Assembly: GCA_028688225.1 (NCBI GenBank) | Contig: JAQTYQ010000003.1 | Coordinates: forward strand, 62,001-126,000 | Length of the DNA stretch: 64,000 nt | Reading direction: 5' to 3' | Source of the DNA: Opitutaceae bacterium | GTDB lineage: Bacteria; Verrucomicrobiota; Verrucomicrobiia; Opitutales; Opitutaceae | Part shown: one piece after another, positions 9,125 through 16,004 of the stretch | How the letters are laid out: the number at the start of each line of letters is the position of its first letter | How positions within the stretch are numbered: the stretch's first letter is position 1 | Position numbers and translations under genes: made by a program | The notes under the pieces: model-generated | What the model saw: the letters and a program-made list of their open reading frames with translations, nothing else | Databases searched by the model: none | Told to the model about the DNA's origin: nothing

Positions 9125-9859
9125 TTATGCCAAAGGCTTGCTCAGGCGGCCGGCATATTTCCTCGCGAGTTCGCGATTGGATTCGATGGCGCCGGGCAGA
9201 TTCTGGCTGCGCAGGAGCGGCAGGGGGTGGCCGCCGGCCTTGAGCCAGTCGATCACCTCGAGAAAAAGCAGATTCAACAGCAAGGCGCCGGCGAGCGTCG
9301 AGGTCGGTCCGGCGCGGAGGCCGCCGGCGACCTCGATGATGGCGTCGCCGGGCACGCCGCCGTTATCGAGCACGTAGTCGGCGATGGCGTGCAGGTTTTG
9401 CCCGCCGGGATGGACGGTCTGGGCCGTGCGCGACATCGCCACGCCGGTGAGGCCGACAACGGTGAGACCCTTCTGTTTTGCATAGAGGGCCACCTCAATG
9501 GGCGAGGCATTCTTGCCGGAATTGGAGATGACGATGACGGTCTCGCCGGGCCGGAGGCCGTGCAGGCGGTCGTAGCGCTCGGCGAGTTTGGTGCCGTAGC
9601 CGACCAGGTTCTCAATGAATCCACTGGTGGGATCAGCGATACCGCTCACGCAGACCAGGCCGCCGGCCCGGCCGACGATCTCGCGGGCAATGATCTCGCT
9701 GTGCCCGCTGCCAAAGGTGTGGATGACCCCCCCGGCGGCGACGGACCGCCCGATGACGGGGCCAAGCTGCTGCAACGTCGCCCGGTTGGCCTCGTGGACA
9801 CGCTGCAGGAGGCCGATGGCGGTGGAAAAATAGGTGTCGGAAATCGAGGACGTGGTCAC
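9125..9859 (-). CDS. SIS-domain sugar isomerase-like protein (UPF0309 type)
   Basis: The 244-residue protein is a single SIS domain: IHTFGSGHSEIIAREIVGRAGG (phospho-sugar-binding loop) followed by VIVISNSGKNASPIEVALYAK and VVGLTGV. The FGSGHS signature and length fit the UPF0309-type sugar isomerase family rather than the etherase MurQ or the deaminase/isomerase NagB. It starts at a GTG (9857-9859). It is upstream of the sugar kinase gene on the same strand, and the two probably act on the same phosphorylated amino sugar. The reaction itself is unknown. Confidence 0.8.
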   Translation of the reverse strand: MTTSSISDTYFSTAIGLLQRVHEANRATLQQLGPVIGRSVAAGGVIHTFGSGHSEIIAREIVGRAGGLVCVSGIADPTSGFIENLVGYGTKLAERYDRLHGLRPGETVIVISNSGKNASPIEVALYAKQKGLTVVGLTGVAMSRTAQTVHPGGQNLHAIADYVLDNGGVPGDAIIEVAGGLRAGPTSTLAGALLLNLLFLEVIDWLKAGGHPLPLLRSQNLPGAIESNRELARKYAGRLSKPLA

Positions 9860-9891
9860 GGAACGGAGCGTGACAGGTCACCGGCGACAAG

Positions 9892-10785
9892 TCACGCCTC
9901 CCAGCGCCCATAAATGCCGCAAGGCAGCACCTTGGCGTCGGCCGTGATGGGCAGACCGACTTCACCGCCGGTGACACGACCGCCGGCATCGTGCATCAAC
10001 TCGGTGAGCAGATTCACGACCACGGTGGGGGAGAAACGCGCCGTATAGGCGTTGATCAGGAAGAACAACGGCCGGTCGCTCAGCACCCGGCGGCATTCGG
10101 CCAGCAACTCCCAGAGCTGGTCCTCGAGTTTCCATAGTTCACCACCGCCCCCGCGGCCGTAGGTGGGCGGATCCATGATGATCGCGTCGTAACGGCGACC
10201 GCGCTTGATCTCGCGACGCACGAACTTGAGGCAATCGTCAACGAGGTAGCGGATGGGCGCTGCGGCGAGGCCGGAAAGGGCGGCATTTTCCCGGCACCAT
10301 TTGACCATGCCCTCCGCTGCATCGACATGGCAGACGCTTGCGCCCGCCGCGGCGGCGGCGCACGAGGCGGCCCCGGTGTAGCCGAAGAGATTGAGCACGC
10401 TCGCCGGCCGGCCGGCGGTGCGGAGCTTTTGGGAGAACCATTCCCAGTTTGCCGCCTGCTCGGGAAAGAGCCCCGTGTGCTTGAAGCCGGTCGGCCTGAT
10501 CTTGAAGGTCAGGTTGAGCGGAGCATAGCGGATGCTCCAATGCTCCGGCAGCGGCCGCTTGAACTCCCAGCGGCCCCCGCCGCTCGGGCTGCGGTGGTAG
10601 AAACCGTCCCAGTTTTCCCATGGAGTGCCGGCCGCCCGGTCATGGCGGGGCCAGAGGATCTGGGGATCGGGTCGCACGAGCACGTAGGAACCCCAGCGCT
10701 CTTGTTTCAGGCCGTCACCGCAATCGAGCAGCTGGTAATCGGTCCAGTGGTCGGCGAGAAGAAGTCCGGAGCGATCGACGGGCAT
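9892..10785 (-). CDS. SAM-dependent methyltransferase, RlmI/23S rRNA-type
   Basis: The 297-residue protein has a Rossmann SAM-binding loop VLNLFGYTGAASCAAAAAGA near residue 125, an acidic motif CHVDAAEGMVKW, and the catalytic-type motif DAIIMDPPTYGRG. The N-terminal stretch HWTDYQLLDCGDGLKQERWG and the segment RPTGFKHTGLFPEQAANW are typical of the RlmI/YccW-related RNA methyltransferase group. Target is probably rRNA. The PUA domain of RlmI is not evident. MPVDRSGLLLADHW is taken as the start because the open frame upstream is a low-complexity Ser/Ala/Pro stretch. It ends 32 bp before the SIS gene start on the same strand. Confidence 0.83.
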   Translation of the reverse strand: MPVDRSGLLLADHWTDYQLLDCGDGLKQERWGSYVLVRPDPQILWPRHDRAAGTPWENWDGFYHRSPSGGGRWEFKRPLPEHWSIRYAPLNLTFKIRPTGFKHTGLFPEQAANWEWFSQKLRTAGRPASVLNLFGYTGAASCAAAAAGASVCHVDAAEGMVKWCRENAALSGLAAAPIRYLVDDCLKFVRREIKRGRRYDAIIMDPPTYGRGGGGELWKLEDQLWELLAECRRVLSDRPLFFLINAYTARFSPTVVVNLLTELMHDAGGRVTGGEVGLPITADAKVLPCGIYGRWEA

Positions 10786-10906
10786 GGCGGGTGTGGTCAG
10801 ACTGGGCGGCGCCGGCGAAATTGTCGAGGCGGCTCGGGAAAATGCCGAGGGAGGAAAAGACTGTGGCGAGGATTGACATGACACTGCTCGCATATTGGCT
10901 CACACC

Positions 10907-11953
10907 ATGAGAGCCGCACTCGGAGTTTCACTCACGGTTGTTTTCATTCTGTGGGTCGCGATGACGGCCAGCCCGATGCGTGCGGATGTCGTCGAAACGA
11001 AGGACGGCACCCATCTGGTTGGTCATGTGACGAAGATTGCTGACGGCAAGGTGTATCTGGATACGGCCTTCGCCGGCTCGATCGCCATCCCACAATCCCA
11101 GATTGTTCGCCTTGAGACCGAGGCCCCGGTCGCGGTCCGCTTGGTCACGGGCCAGCGTTACGACGGCAGGCTTTCCGGCACGAACGGTCAGGTCCAGGTG
11201 GCTGCCGCCACGGGTCCGGTCAGCACCCCCGTCAGCGAAATCGCCACCTCGTGGGTTGCCGGGGAGCCCGACCCCCAAGTCGTCAGTCCGGCGGCGCACT
11301 GGGCCTACGAGGCCTCGGTCGACCTGAATGGGAAGAGCGGCAACCATACCCAGATCGGCTCCGCCTATGGCGTGAGGGCAACGCTCACCCGCTTGAAGGA
11401 CACCCTGGTGCTCGCCACCAGTTATGACCGTCAGATGACCGACGGGGTAAGGTCTGCGGACCAGTTCAAGGCGGGTGCGGATTACTCCAACAATTATTCC
11501 GACAAAAACTCCTGGTATGCGCGCGACGAAGGCGGATTTGATCACATCAGGGATCTCAGCGTCTACAACATCGCCGCGATCGGCGGCGGCTACGATTTCA
11601 TCAAGCAGATCCATCAGACGCTTACCGGCCGCCTCGGACTGGCCTTCCGTTATGAGGATTACACCGACCCGGCGACGACGCCTAACGTCAGGTTCATCGG
11701 TTTGGACCTCGGTCTCAACCATACCCTGCAACTGGACAATGCCCTGCTGACCACCCGTCTCGCCATCGTGCCGGCACTGGAGTACCTGACCGATATGCGG
11801 ATCATGCAGGAGACCAACTGCGACATTCCCCTCGCAGCATCCGCATGGAAACTCCGTCTCGGCGTATCCAACGACTATGCCAGCCGTCCTGCCGACGACA
11901 TCCGGAAGCTCGATACCACCTATTTCGGAAGGCTCGTGCTGAGCTGGAAATAG
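10907..11953 (+). CDS. DUF481-type outer-membrane beta-barrel protein
   Basis: The 348-residue protein begins with a signal peptide (MRAALGVSLTVVFILWVAMTASPMRA). A small N-terminal beta domain follows with repeats VETKDGTHLVGHVTKI and VRLVTGQRYDGRLSG, then an aromatic-rich region from about residue 125 made of alternating strands (GVRATLTRLKDTLVLATSYD, GRLGLAFRYEDYTD, TYFGRLVLSWK). The terminal LSWK has the aromatic-rich end typical of barrels. This is the DUF481 architecture seen in outer-membrane proteins of unknown function. ATG at 10907 is chosen over a TTG at 10895 because it places the signal peptide correctly. Confidence 0.8.
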   Translation: MRAALGVSLTVVFILWVAMTASPMRADVVETKDGTHLVGHVTKIADGKVYLDTAFAGSIAIPQSQIVRLETEAPVAVRLVTGQRYDGRLSGTNGQVQVAAATGPVSTPVSEIATSWVAGEPDPQVVSPAAHWAYEASVDLNGKSGNHTQIGSAYGVRATLTRLKDTLVLATSYDRQMTDGVRSADQFKAGADYSNNYSDKNSWYARDEGGFDHIRDLSVYNIAAIGGGYDFIKQIHQTLTGRLGLAFRYEDYTDPATTPNVRFIGLDLGLNHTLQLDNALLTTRLAIVPALEYLTDMRIMQETNCDIPLAASAWKLRLGVSNDYASRPADDIRKLDTTYFGRLVLSWK

Positions 11954-12004
11954 ACGCGCGCGGAATGTCTGGTCGCGTTCCTGGCTCGCCGCGCGGGGGC
12001 CGGA

Positions 12005-12622
12005 TCAAGTCCCGTACAGCCGGTCGCCAAAATCGCCGAGACCGGGCAGGATGTATTTCTTGCCGTTAAGTTCGCGGTCAAGCGCCGCGGTGAAGATCGG
12101 CACTGCCGGGTGGCGTTGCGCAACGAGGGCCACGCCCTCGGGCGCGGCCACGATGCACACCAGCGCCAGGTCCCTGGCGCCGGCGGCCTTGACCACCTCC
12201 AACGCCTGCACGGCGGAACCGCCGGTGGCCAGCATGGGGTCGACCACGAGCACGCGCCGTCCCTCCAGCGGCGGCAATTTGCAATAGTACGAATGGGCAA
12301 TGGCTGTGACATGGTCCCGTTCCAGGCCGATGTAGCCGACGCATATATCGGGGAAAAGCTCGAGGAACGGCTCGACCATACCCAAACCGGCGCGGAGAAT
12401 AGGCACGACCGCAAGGGGTTTGGCGAGTACGCGGCCGGTCGTGGACTCAAGCGGGGTGTCGACGGCTTTCTCCTCGGTGGCGAGATCACGCGTAGCCTCG
12501 AGTGCCAGCAGGAGGGTGAGTTGATGGCTGAGCGTGCGGAAAAGCGCGGGCTTCGTGGTCTTGTCCCGCAGGTGGGTGAGCACATGGATGCCCAGTGGAT
12601 GCTGGATGATGGTGAGGGCCAT
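12005..12622 (-). CDS. upp: Uracil phosphoribosyltransferase
   Basis: The 205-residue protein matches the usual 208-residue length of UPRT. It carries PILRAGLGM (74-82), the PRPP-binding loop VVDPMLATGGSAVQAL (126-141), and the C-terminal uracil-binding ILPGLGDFGDRLYGT. It converts uracil plus PRPP to UMP in the pyrimidine salvage route. The ATG at 12620-12622 gives MALTIIQHPLGIHVLTHLRD, a standard UPRT N-terminus. It is monocistronic, and its 3' end faces the DUF481 gene. Confidence 0.96.
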   Translation of the reverse strand: MALTIIQHPLGIHVLTHLRDKTTKPALFRTLSHQLTLLLALEATRDLATEEKAVDTPLESTTGRVLAKPLAVVPILRAGLGMVEPFLELFPDICVGYIGLERDHVTAIAHSYYCKLPPLEGRRVLVVDPMLATGGSAVQALEVVKAAGARDLALVCIVAAPEGVALVAQRHPAVPIFTAALDRELNGKKYILPGLGDFGDRLYGT

Positions 12623-12824
12623 GGTCAGGGGTAAAGTTACAGGCTCCCAATGTCAGATTCCCCCCCGGGATTCAAAGATCAATCGCCGGTCACCCGGGGC
12701 ATGTGGACCGAGGTTGAAACAGGAAGGCTTAGTACTTGGAATCCGGACAAAGCGACGGTGGAATCCGTCCCGGGGCAACCGTGCCGCTCCCCGCGCTTCG
12801 ACTACTTGCACCAACGCGACTGCC

Positions 12825-13175
12825 ATGCCAACGATTCTGCTGCTCTGCTTCTCCAACGTGTTCATGACCTATGCCTGGTATGGACACCTCAAGTATCTCC
12901 ACGACCGTCCGCTGTGGCAGGTCGTCCTCGTGTCGTGGGGGATTGCCTTCTTCGAGTATTGCCTGATGGTGCCGGCCAACCGTCTCGGCTACGGCACTTA
13001 CACCGGCTTCCAGCTCAAGGTCATTCAGGAAGTCATCACACTGGTGGTGTTCAGTATATTTGCGATTCTGGTGCTCAAGGAGAAACTGGCGTGGAATTAT
13101 GTGGCGAGCTTCGTCTTTATCATGCTGGCCGTGGTCTTTGCCTTCGGGTTCAAAACGTCGCAACCGATGCCTTGA
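12825..13175 (+). CDS. DUF486-family (DMT-like) four-span membrane protein
   Basis: The 116-residue protein consists of four hydrophobic segments: TILLLCFSNVFMTYAWYGHL, VVLVSWGIAFFEYCLMVPAN, VIQEVITLVVFSIFAILVL and WNYVASFVFIMLAVVFAFGF. The motif FEYCLMVPANRLGYG with QLKVIQEVITL is characteristic of the DUF486 family, related to drug/metabolite transporters. Substrate is unknown. The frame is open far upstream, but MPTILLLCFSNVF is the expected start for a family of about 115 residues. Confidence 0.88.
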   Translation: MPTILLLCFSNVFMTYAWYGHLKYLHDRPLWQVVLVSWGIAFFEYCLMVPANRLGYGTYTGFQLKVIQEVITLVVFSIFAILVLKEKLAWNYVASFVFIMLAVVFAFGFKTSQPMP

Positions 13176-13248
13176 GGTGAGCAGTCCGATCCCTCAGGAT
13201 TGATCGGTCTGCAAGCGGCCCAGCCTCATGATGAACGACAACGATGTC

Positions 13249-13334
13249 GCCCGGGTGGCGGAATGGTAGACGCTGGGGACTTAAAATCCCCTGGCCGTAA
13301 GGCCATGCCGGTTCGAGTCCGGCCCCGGGCACCA
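13249..13334 (+). tRNA. tRNA-Leu (anticodon UAA)
   Basis: A complete class II tRNA can be folded by eye. The acceptor stem GCCCGGG (13249-13255) pairs with CCCGGGC (13324-13330), followed by A and an encoded CCA (13331-13334). The anticodon stem GGGGA/TCCCC encloses loop CTTAAAA, placing anticodon TAA at 13282-13284. A long variable arm (tggccgtaaggcca) follows, then the T arm CCGGTTCGAGTCCGG. The long variable arm and UAA anticodon identify tRNA-Leu reading UUA/UUG. No integrase gene or attachment-site repeat is seen nearby. Confidence 0.97.
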
Positions 13335-13633
13335 GCCTCCGCCTTTTGCCGTTGGTTGCGGGCGAGCTGGGCTCTCAAACCTGGCTGCGTTTGGCCTTGC
13401 CCACGGCGGCGGAGTTTGCCGGACTGCGATCCGGCAAGCTCCTGCTTGGAGCTTCTCAACCACGAAACATGTTGAGAGCAGGTCGAGATTGAAGGCGACG
13501 ACTCATTCGATGATACCGGGTGCTCATGCCAATCATCACCTTGTCCGCTTGGCGGGCCTCAAGCGAGGCGCTGGCTCCAGCCTCTGTCAGCCCCCTGCCT
13601 CCCGAACGCTCCACGACGTGAGCGAAGCCTGAA

Positions 13634-14224
13634 ATGGCGCCTCGCTTGAAGATCGGGCTATTGGGAGGCAGTTTCGACCCGGTGCACTTTGGCCACCTGC
13701 TCGCGGCACAGGATGTCTTTGAACAGTGCAAGCTCGACCGCCTGATCCTGGTGCCGGCAGCCCAGGCTCCGCTTAAGCCCCGCGAGGTGCAGTCAAGTCC
13801 GGAAGACCGGATGGCCATGCTCCGTGCGGCCGTTGCATGGGACAAAAGGTTCGAGATTTCCGATGTTGAGCTGCGCCGTGGTGGCGTGAGCTATACCATT
13901 GATTCGGTGCGCCATTTCCGGGCCCTGTATCCACGCGAGGAACTGTTTTGGATCATTGGCGGGGACCAGCTGCCCAGGATCAATCTCTGGAAAGATATCG
14001 CTGAGCTGGTGCGGTTGGTAGAGTTTATTTTTTTGGAACGGCCGGGACATCCCGCCAGGCAAACACCCGATATCCCTGGTCTGCGCCTGCGCCGCTGCGA
14101 TGGGCACCTCATCGAGATCAGTTCCAGCGAACTTCGGCAGCGGGTCCATCAAGGGTTGTCGTTGCATTATTTCTGTCCCCAGAAGGTTATTGCCTACATT
14201 GAAGCGCACAACCTCTACCGGTAG
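13634..14224 (+). CDS. nadD: Nicotinate-nucleotide adenylyltransferase
   Basis: The 196-residue protein starts with the nucleotidyltransferase signature GLLGGSFDPVHFGHL (8-22, HxGH-type ATP site) and contains LVPAAQAPLKP, FWIIGGDQLPRINLWKD, and the C-terminal motif EISSSELRQRV. It adenylates nicotinate mononucleotide in NAD synthesis. The next gene is rsfS, 105 bp downstream on the same strand; nadD-rsfS is a widespread bacterial pairing that supports both calls. Confidence 0.96.
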   Translation: MAPRLKIGLLGGSFDPVHFGHLLAAQDVFEQCKLDRLILVPAAQAPLKPREVQSSPEDRMAMLRAAVAWDKRFEISDVELRRGGVSYTIDSVRHFRALYPREELFWIIGGDQLPRINLWKDIAELVRLVEFIFLERPGHPARQTPDIPGLRLRRCDGHLIEISSSELRQRVHQGLSLHYFCPQKVIAYIEAHNLYR

Positions 14225-14329
14225 GAGTTTGTCGTACTTTGGGGGAGCGCGGGCCGGATTGCCGCAACAGGCTCTCTTGTGGCTCAAACGCGCCGGTTGT
14301 GATCACGTTGCGCTGAACACCTCTCCCTG

Positions 14330-14773
14330 ATGAAAGAAACCATCGCCCGCAAAAAGACCGTCATGTCCGCGCTGAAACTGCTCAAACTCATCGTCCGCGC
14401 GCTCGACGATAAAAAGGCGGAGGACCTGCAGGTGCTCGATGTCAGGGACAAGTCTTCGATCACGGATTATCTCGTTCTCGCCACCGGAACCTCCGAGCCG
14501 CACCTCCGGGCGCTGCGCGTCGAGCTGGAAAAGGTGTTGGATGGCGCCCGGGCACCGATCCTGGGGGTGGAAAGCGTGCAGGGCAGCGGGTGGACCGTTT
14601 TTGATGCCTTTGAAATCATGGTCCATCTTTTCACGCCGGAAACCCGGGCCAAATACCGCCTGGAATTGCTCTGGCAGGATGCGCCCCACGTTGCCCTCGA
14701 TGCCCTGCTGGCCAGCCCCGCCGCCGCGGCCAGGCCAGCTTCACGGCGGCGACCCGGCGCCAGATCGCGCTAG
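14330..14773 (+). CDS. rsfS: Ribosomal silencing factor RsfS (Iojap family)
   Basis: The 147-residue protein contains the Iojap/RsfS core: LKLIVRALDDKKAEDLQVLDV, SSITDYLVLATGTSEPHLRA, and GWTVFDAFEIMVHLFTPETR leading to YRLELLWQDAP. RsfS binds ribosomal protein L14 and blocks subunit joining when nutrients run low. A 20-residue Ala/Arg-rich tail after residue 125 is poorly conserved in character. The ATG at 14330 is used; a second ATG at 14363 just precedes the conserved core and is possible. It follows nadD on the same strand. Confidence 0.93.
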   Translation: MKETIARKKTVMSALKLLKLIVRALDDKKAEDLQVLDVRDKSSITDYLVLATGTSEPHLRALRVELEKVLDGARAPILGVESVQGSGWTVFDAFEIMVHLFTPETRAKYRLELLWQDAPHVALDALLASPAAAARPASRRRPGARSR

Positions 14774-15601
14774 GAACCTGGCGGACTTCGTCGCCAGGTT
14801 CCTATGGCACCACCAAGCGTCCCGGCGTCCAGCCGCTTCCCGGCCAGGTGCTGCTCGACGAGGCCGACGGCTGCGACCACCTTACCGTTTTTGACTGCCT
14901 GCTTTTCCCCGTGGTCAAAAAGTCGGCGGTGACGGTTAGAGCGGTTTAAGTTGAAGTGTAGCCGCAACCGCCATGTAGGTCGGGGTTTATCCCCGACACG
15001 TCGGGCGTAAAGCCCGACCTACAAAAACGGCTACATAATTCCTTAAACCGCTCTAAACTCGGCTCCGTTACTCCTGCCCGCCGGCGCCAATTGCAGCAGA
15101 CACTTGCCGCCGTGCTGCGCCTGTTCCAATCGTGAAGACCGCAGACACGCGAATGAAGATTAAATTTTGATGCAAGACCGAAGGCCGCCCGGATCTTCTG
15201 GCGCCAAGGACCGGCCGTCGCTCTACTTGATGCGGATCTATGGCTGGCAGGCGCCACGGGAGGTTGGTTGGCCCCGAAAGAGCCCAAGGAGCTCAAAGAC
15301 AAAAGCCTCGGACTTGTGCACTTGGGCCTTTTTGTGGCGAAGAATCCCTTGGTAGCCTCCCTGCCGTGGCAGAATACGTTCGGGTTAAGGTCTTGTCGGG
15401 TAATACGTTATTAGATCCGTAGCCTTGTAAAATGATTGGGTCACATCCCTGTCGCGGGAGGATGGGTGCAGGCTGGCCTGGATTTTACAGGCTTTTACTA
15501 AATCTGCTCTTGCCCCCCATCCTTTCTTGTAATGACCTTGCACTTGCCATTCCCACTCCGGGATGGTTCTTATCATCCAACGCTACAGTATCATATCTCC
15601 T
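14774..15601. other. Gene-poor 828-bp region with palindromic element
   Basis: No convincing protein-coding gene is seen between rsfS and the pilin gene. The region holds a 121-bp nested palindrome (14936-15056, separate entry). It also contains short tracts such as gaccgcagacacgcgaatg at about 15138, which resembles dispersed intergenic sequences I have seen described for related genomes. The reading frames present are short, start with unlikely codons and lack family features. The last 60 bp should contain the pilin promoter, but no clear sigma-70 or sigma-54 pair could be assigned. Confidence 0.6.
14936..15056. repeat. 121-bp nested palindromic (MITE/REP-like) element
   Basis: The ends ttagagcggtttaag (14936-14950) and cttaaaccgctctaa (15042-15056) are perfect 15-bp inverted repeats. 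Nested inside are tgtagccg/cggctaca (14957-14964 and 15028-15035) and gtaggtcggg/cccgacctac (14975-14984 and 15013-15022). The core is two hairpins in tandem: GTCGGGG-tttat-CCCCGAC (14979-14997) and GTCGGGC-gtaaa-GCCCGAC (15000-15018). Such architecture is typical of mobilisable palindromic repeats of the REP/BIME or MITE kind. No coding capacity is present. Confidence 0.8.
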
Positions 15602-15952
15602 ATGAAATCCATTCGTTCCAGCAAGGGTTTCACCCTTGTCGAAATCATGATCGTCGTGGTCATCATCGGCCTCTTGGCGGCGATGGCCATTCCCGCGTTC
15701 CAGAAGGTGCGAGCCAGTTCGCAGGACAAGGCGGTGTTGAACAACATGCGCCAGCTCGGTGCTGCGGCCGACCAGTATTTCCTTGAGAATGGCACGGCGG
15801 CGGCGGCGATCACCTCGCTCGTCGGATCGTCTGCCTACGTCAAGGCTCTCAATACGGTGGCCAATGAGGCTTATCCCGGCAACTATACCCAAGGTACGCC
15901 GATCACGGTTAGCGGCATCGCTGGGGCCCGTACGATCACTTACGTCCAGTAA
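15602..15952 (+). CDS. Type IV pilin-like / pseudopilin protein
   Basis: The 116-residue precursor starts MKSIRSSKGFTLVEIMIVVV. It has a short basic leader ending in Gly, prepilin peptidase cleavage before Phe, and Glu at mature position 5, then a 20-residue hydrophobic helix (VVVIIGLLAAMAIPAF). The rest is a small Ala/Thr-rich globular part with no Cys. This is the N-methylation signature of type IV pilins and type II secretion pseudopilins. No assembly genes (pilB, pilC, pilD, gsp) are nearby, so it is an orphan pilin. ATG at 15602 fits the leader; a strong terminator follows directly. Confidence 0.9.
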   Translation: MKSIRSSKGFTLVEIMIVVVIIGLLAAMAIPAFQKVRASSQDKAVLNNMRQLGAAADQYFLENGTAAAAITSLVGSSAYVKALNTVANEAYPGNYTQGTPITVSGIAGARTITYVQ

Positions 15953-15972
15953 GTTTTAGATTCCCTCCAACG

Positions 15973-16004
15973 AGCCGCCCGCACAAACTGCGGGCGGCTT
16001 TTTT
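15973..16004 (+). terminator. Rho-independent terminator of the pilin gene
   Basis: A perfect 10-bp stem AGCCGCCCGC (15973-15982) and GCGGGCGGCT (15990-15999) closes a 7-base loop and is followed by a run of T (15999-16004). It lies 20 bp after the pilin stop codon. The T run abuts the ATG (16005) of the next gene, so that gene either is read through or has a promoter inside the pilin gene. Confidence 0.9.

Noticed and set aside
13249-13633. Integration site at the tRNA-Leu gene
   Set aside because: No copy of the tRNA 3' end was noticed elsewhere in the window, and no integrase gene is present; the following genes are core genes.
14774-14935. Protein-coding remnant after rsfS
   Set aside because: Short frames here have no family features or start context, so no pseudogene can be supported.
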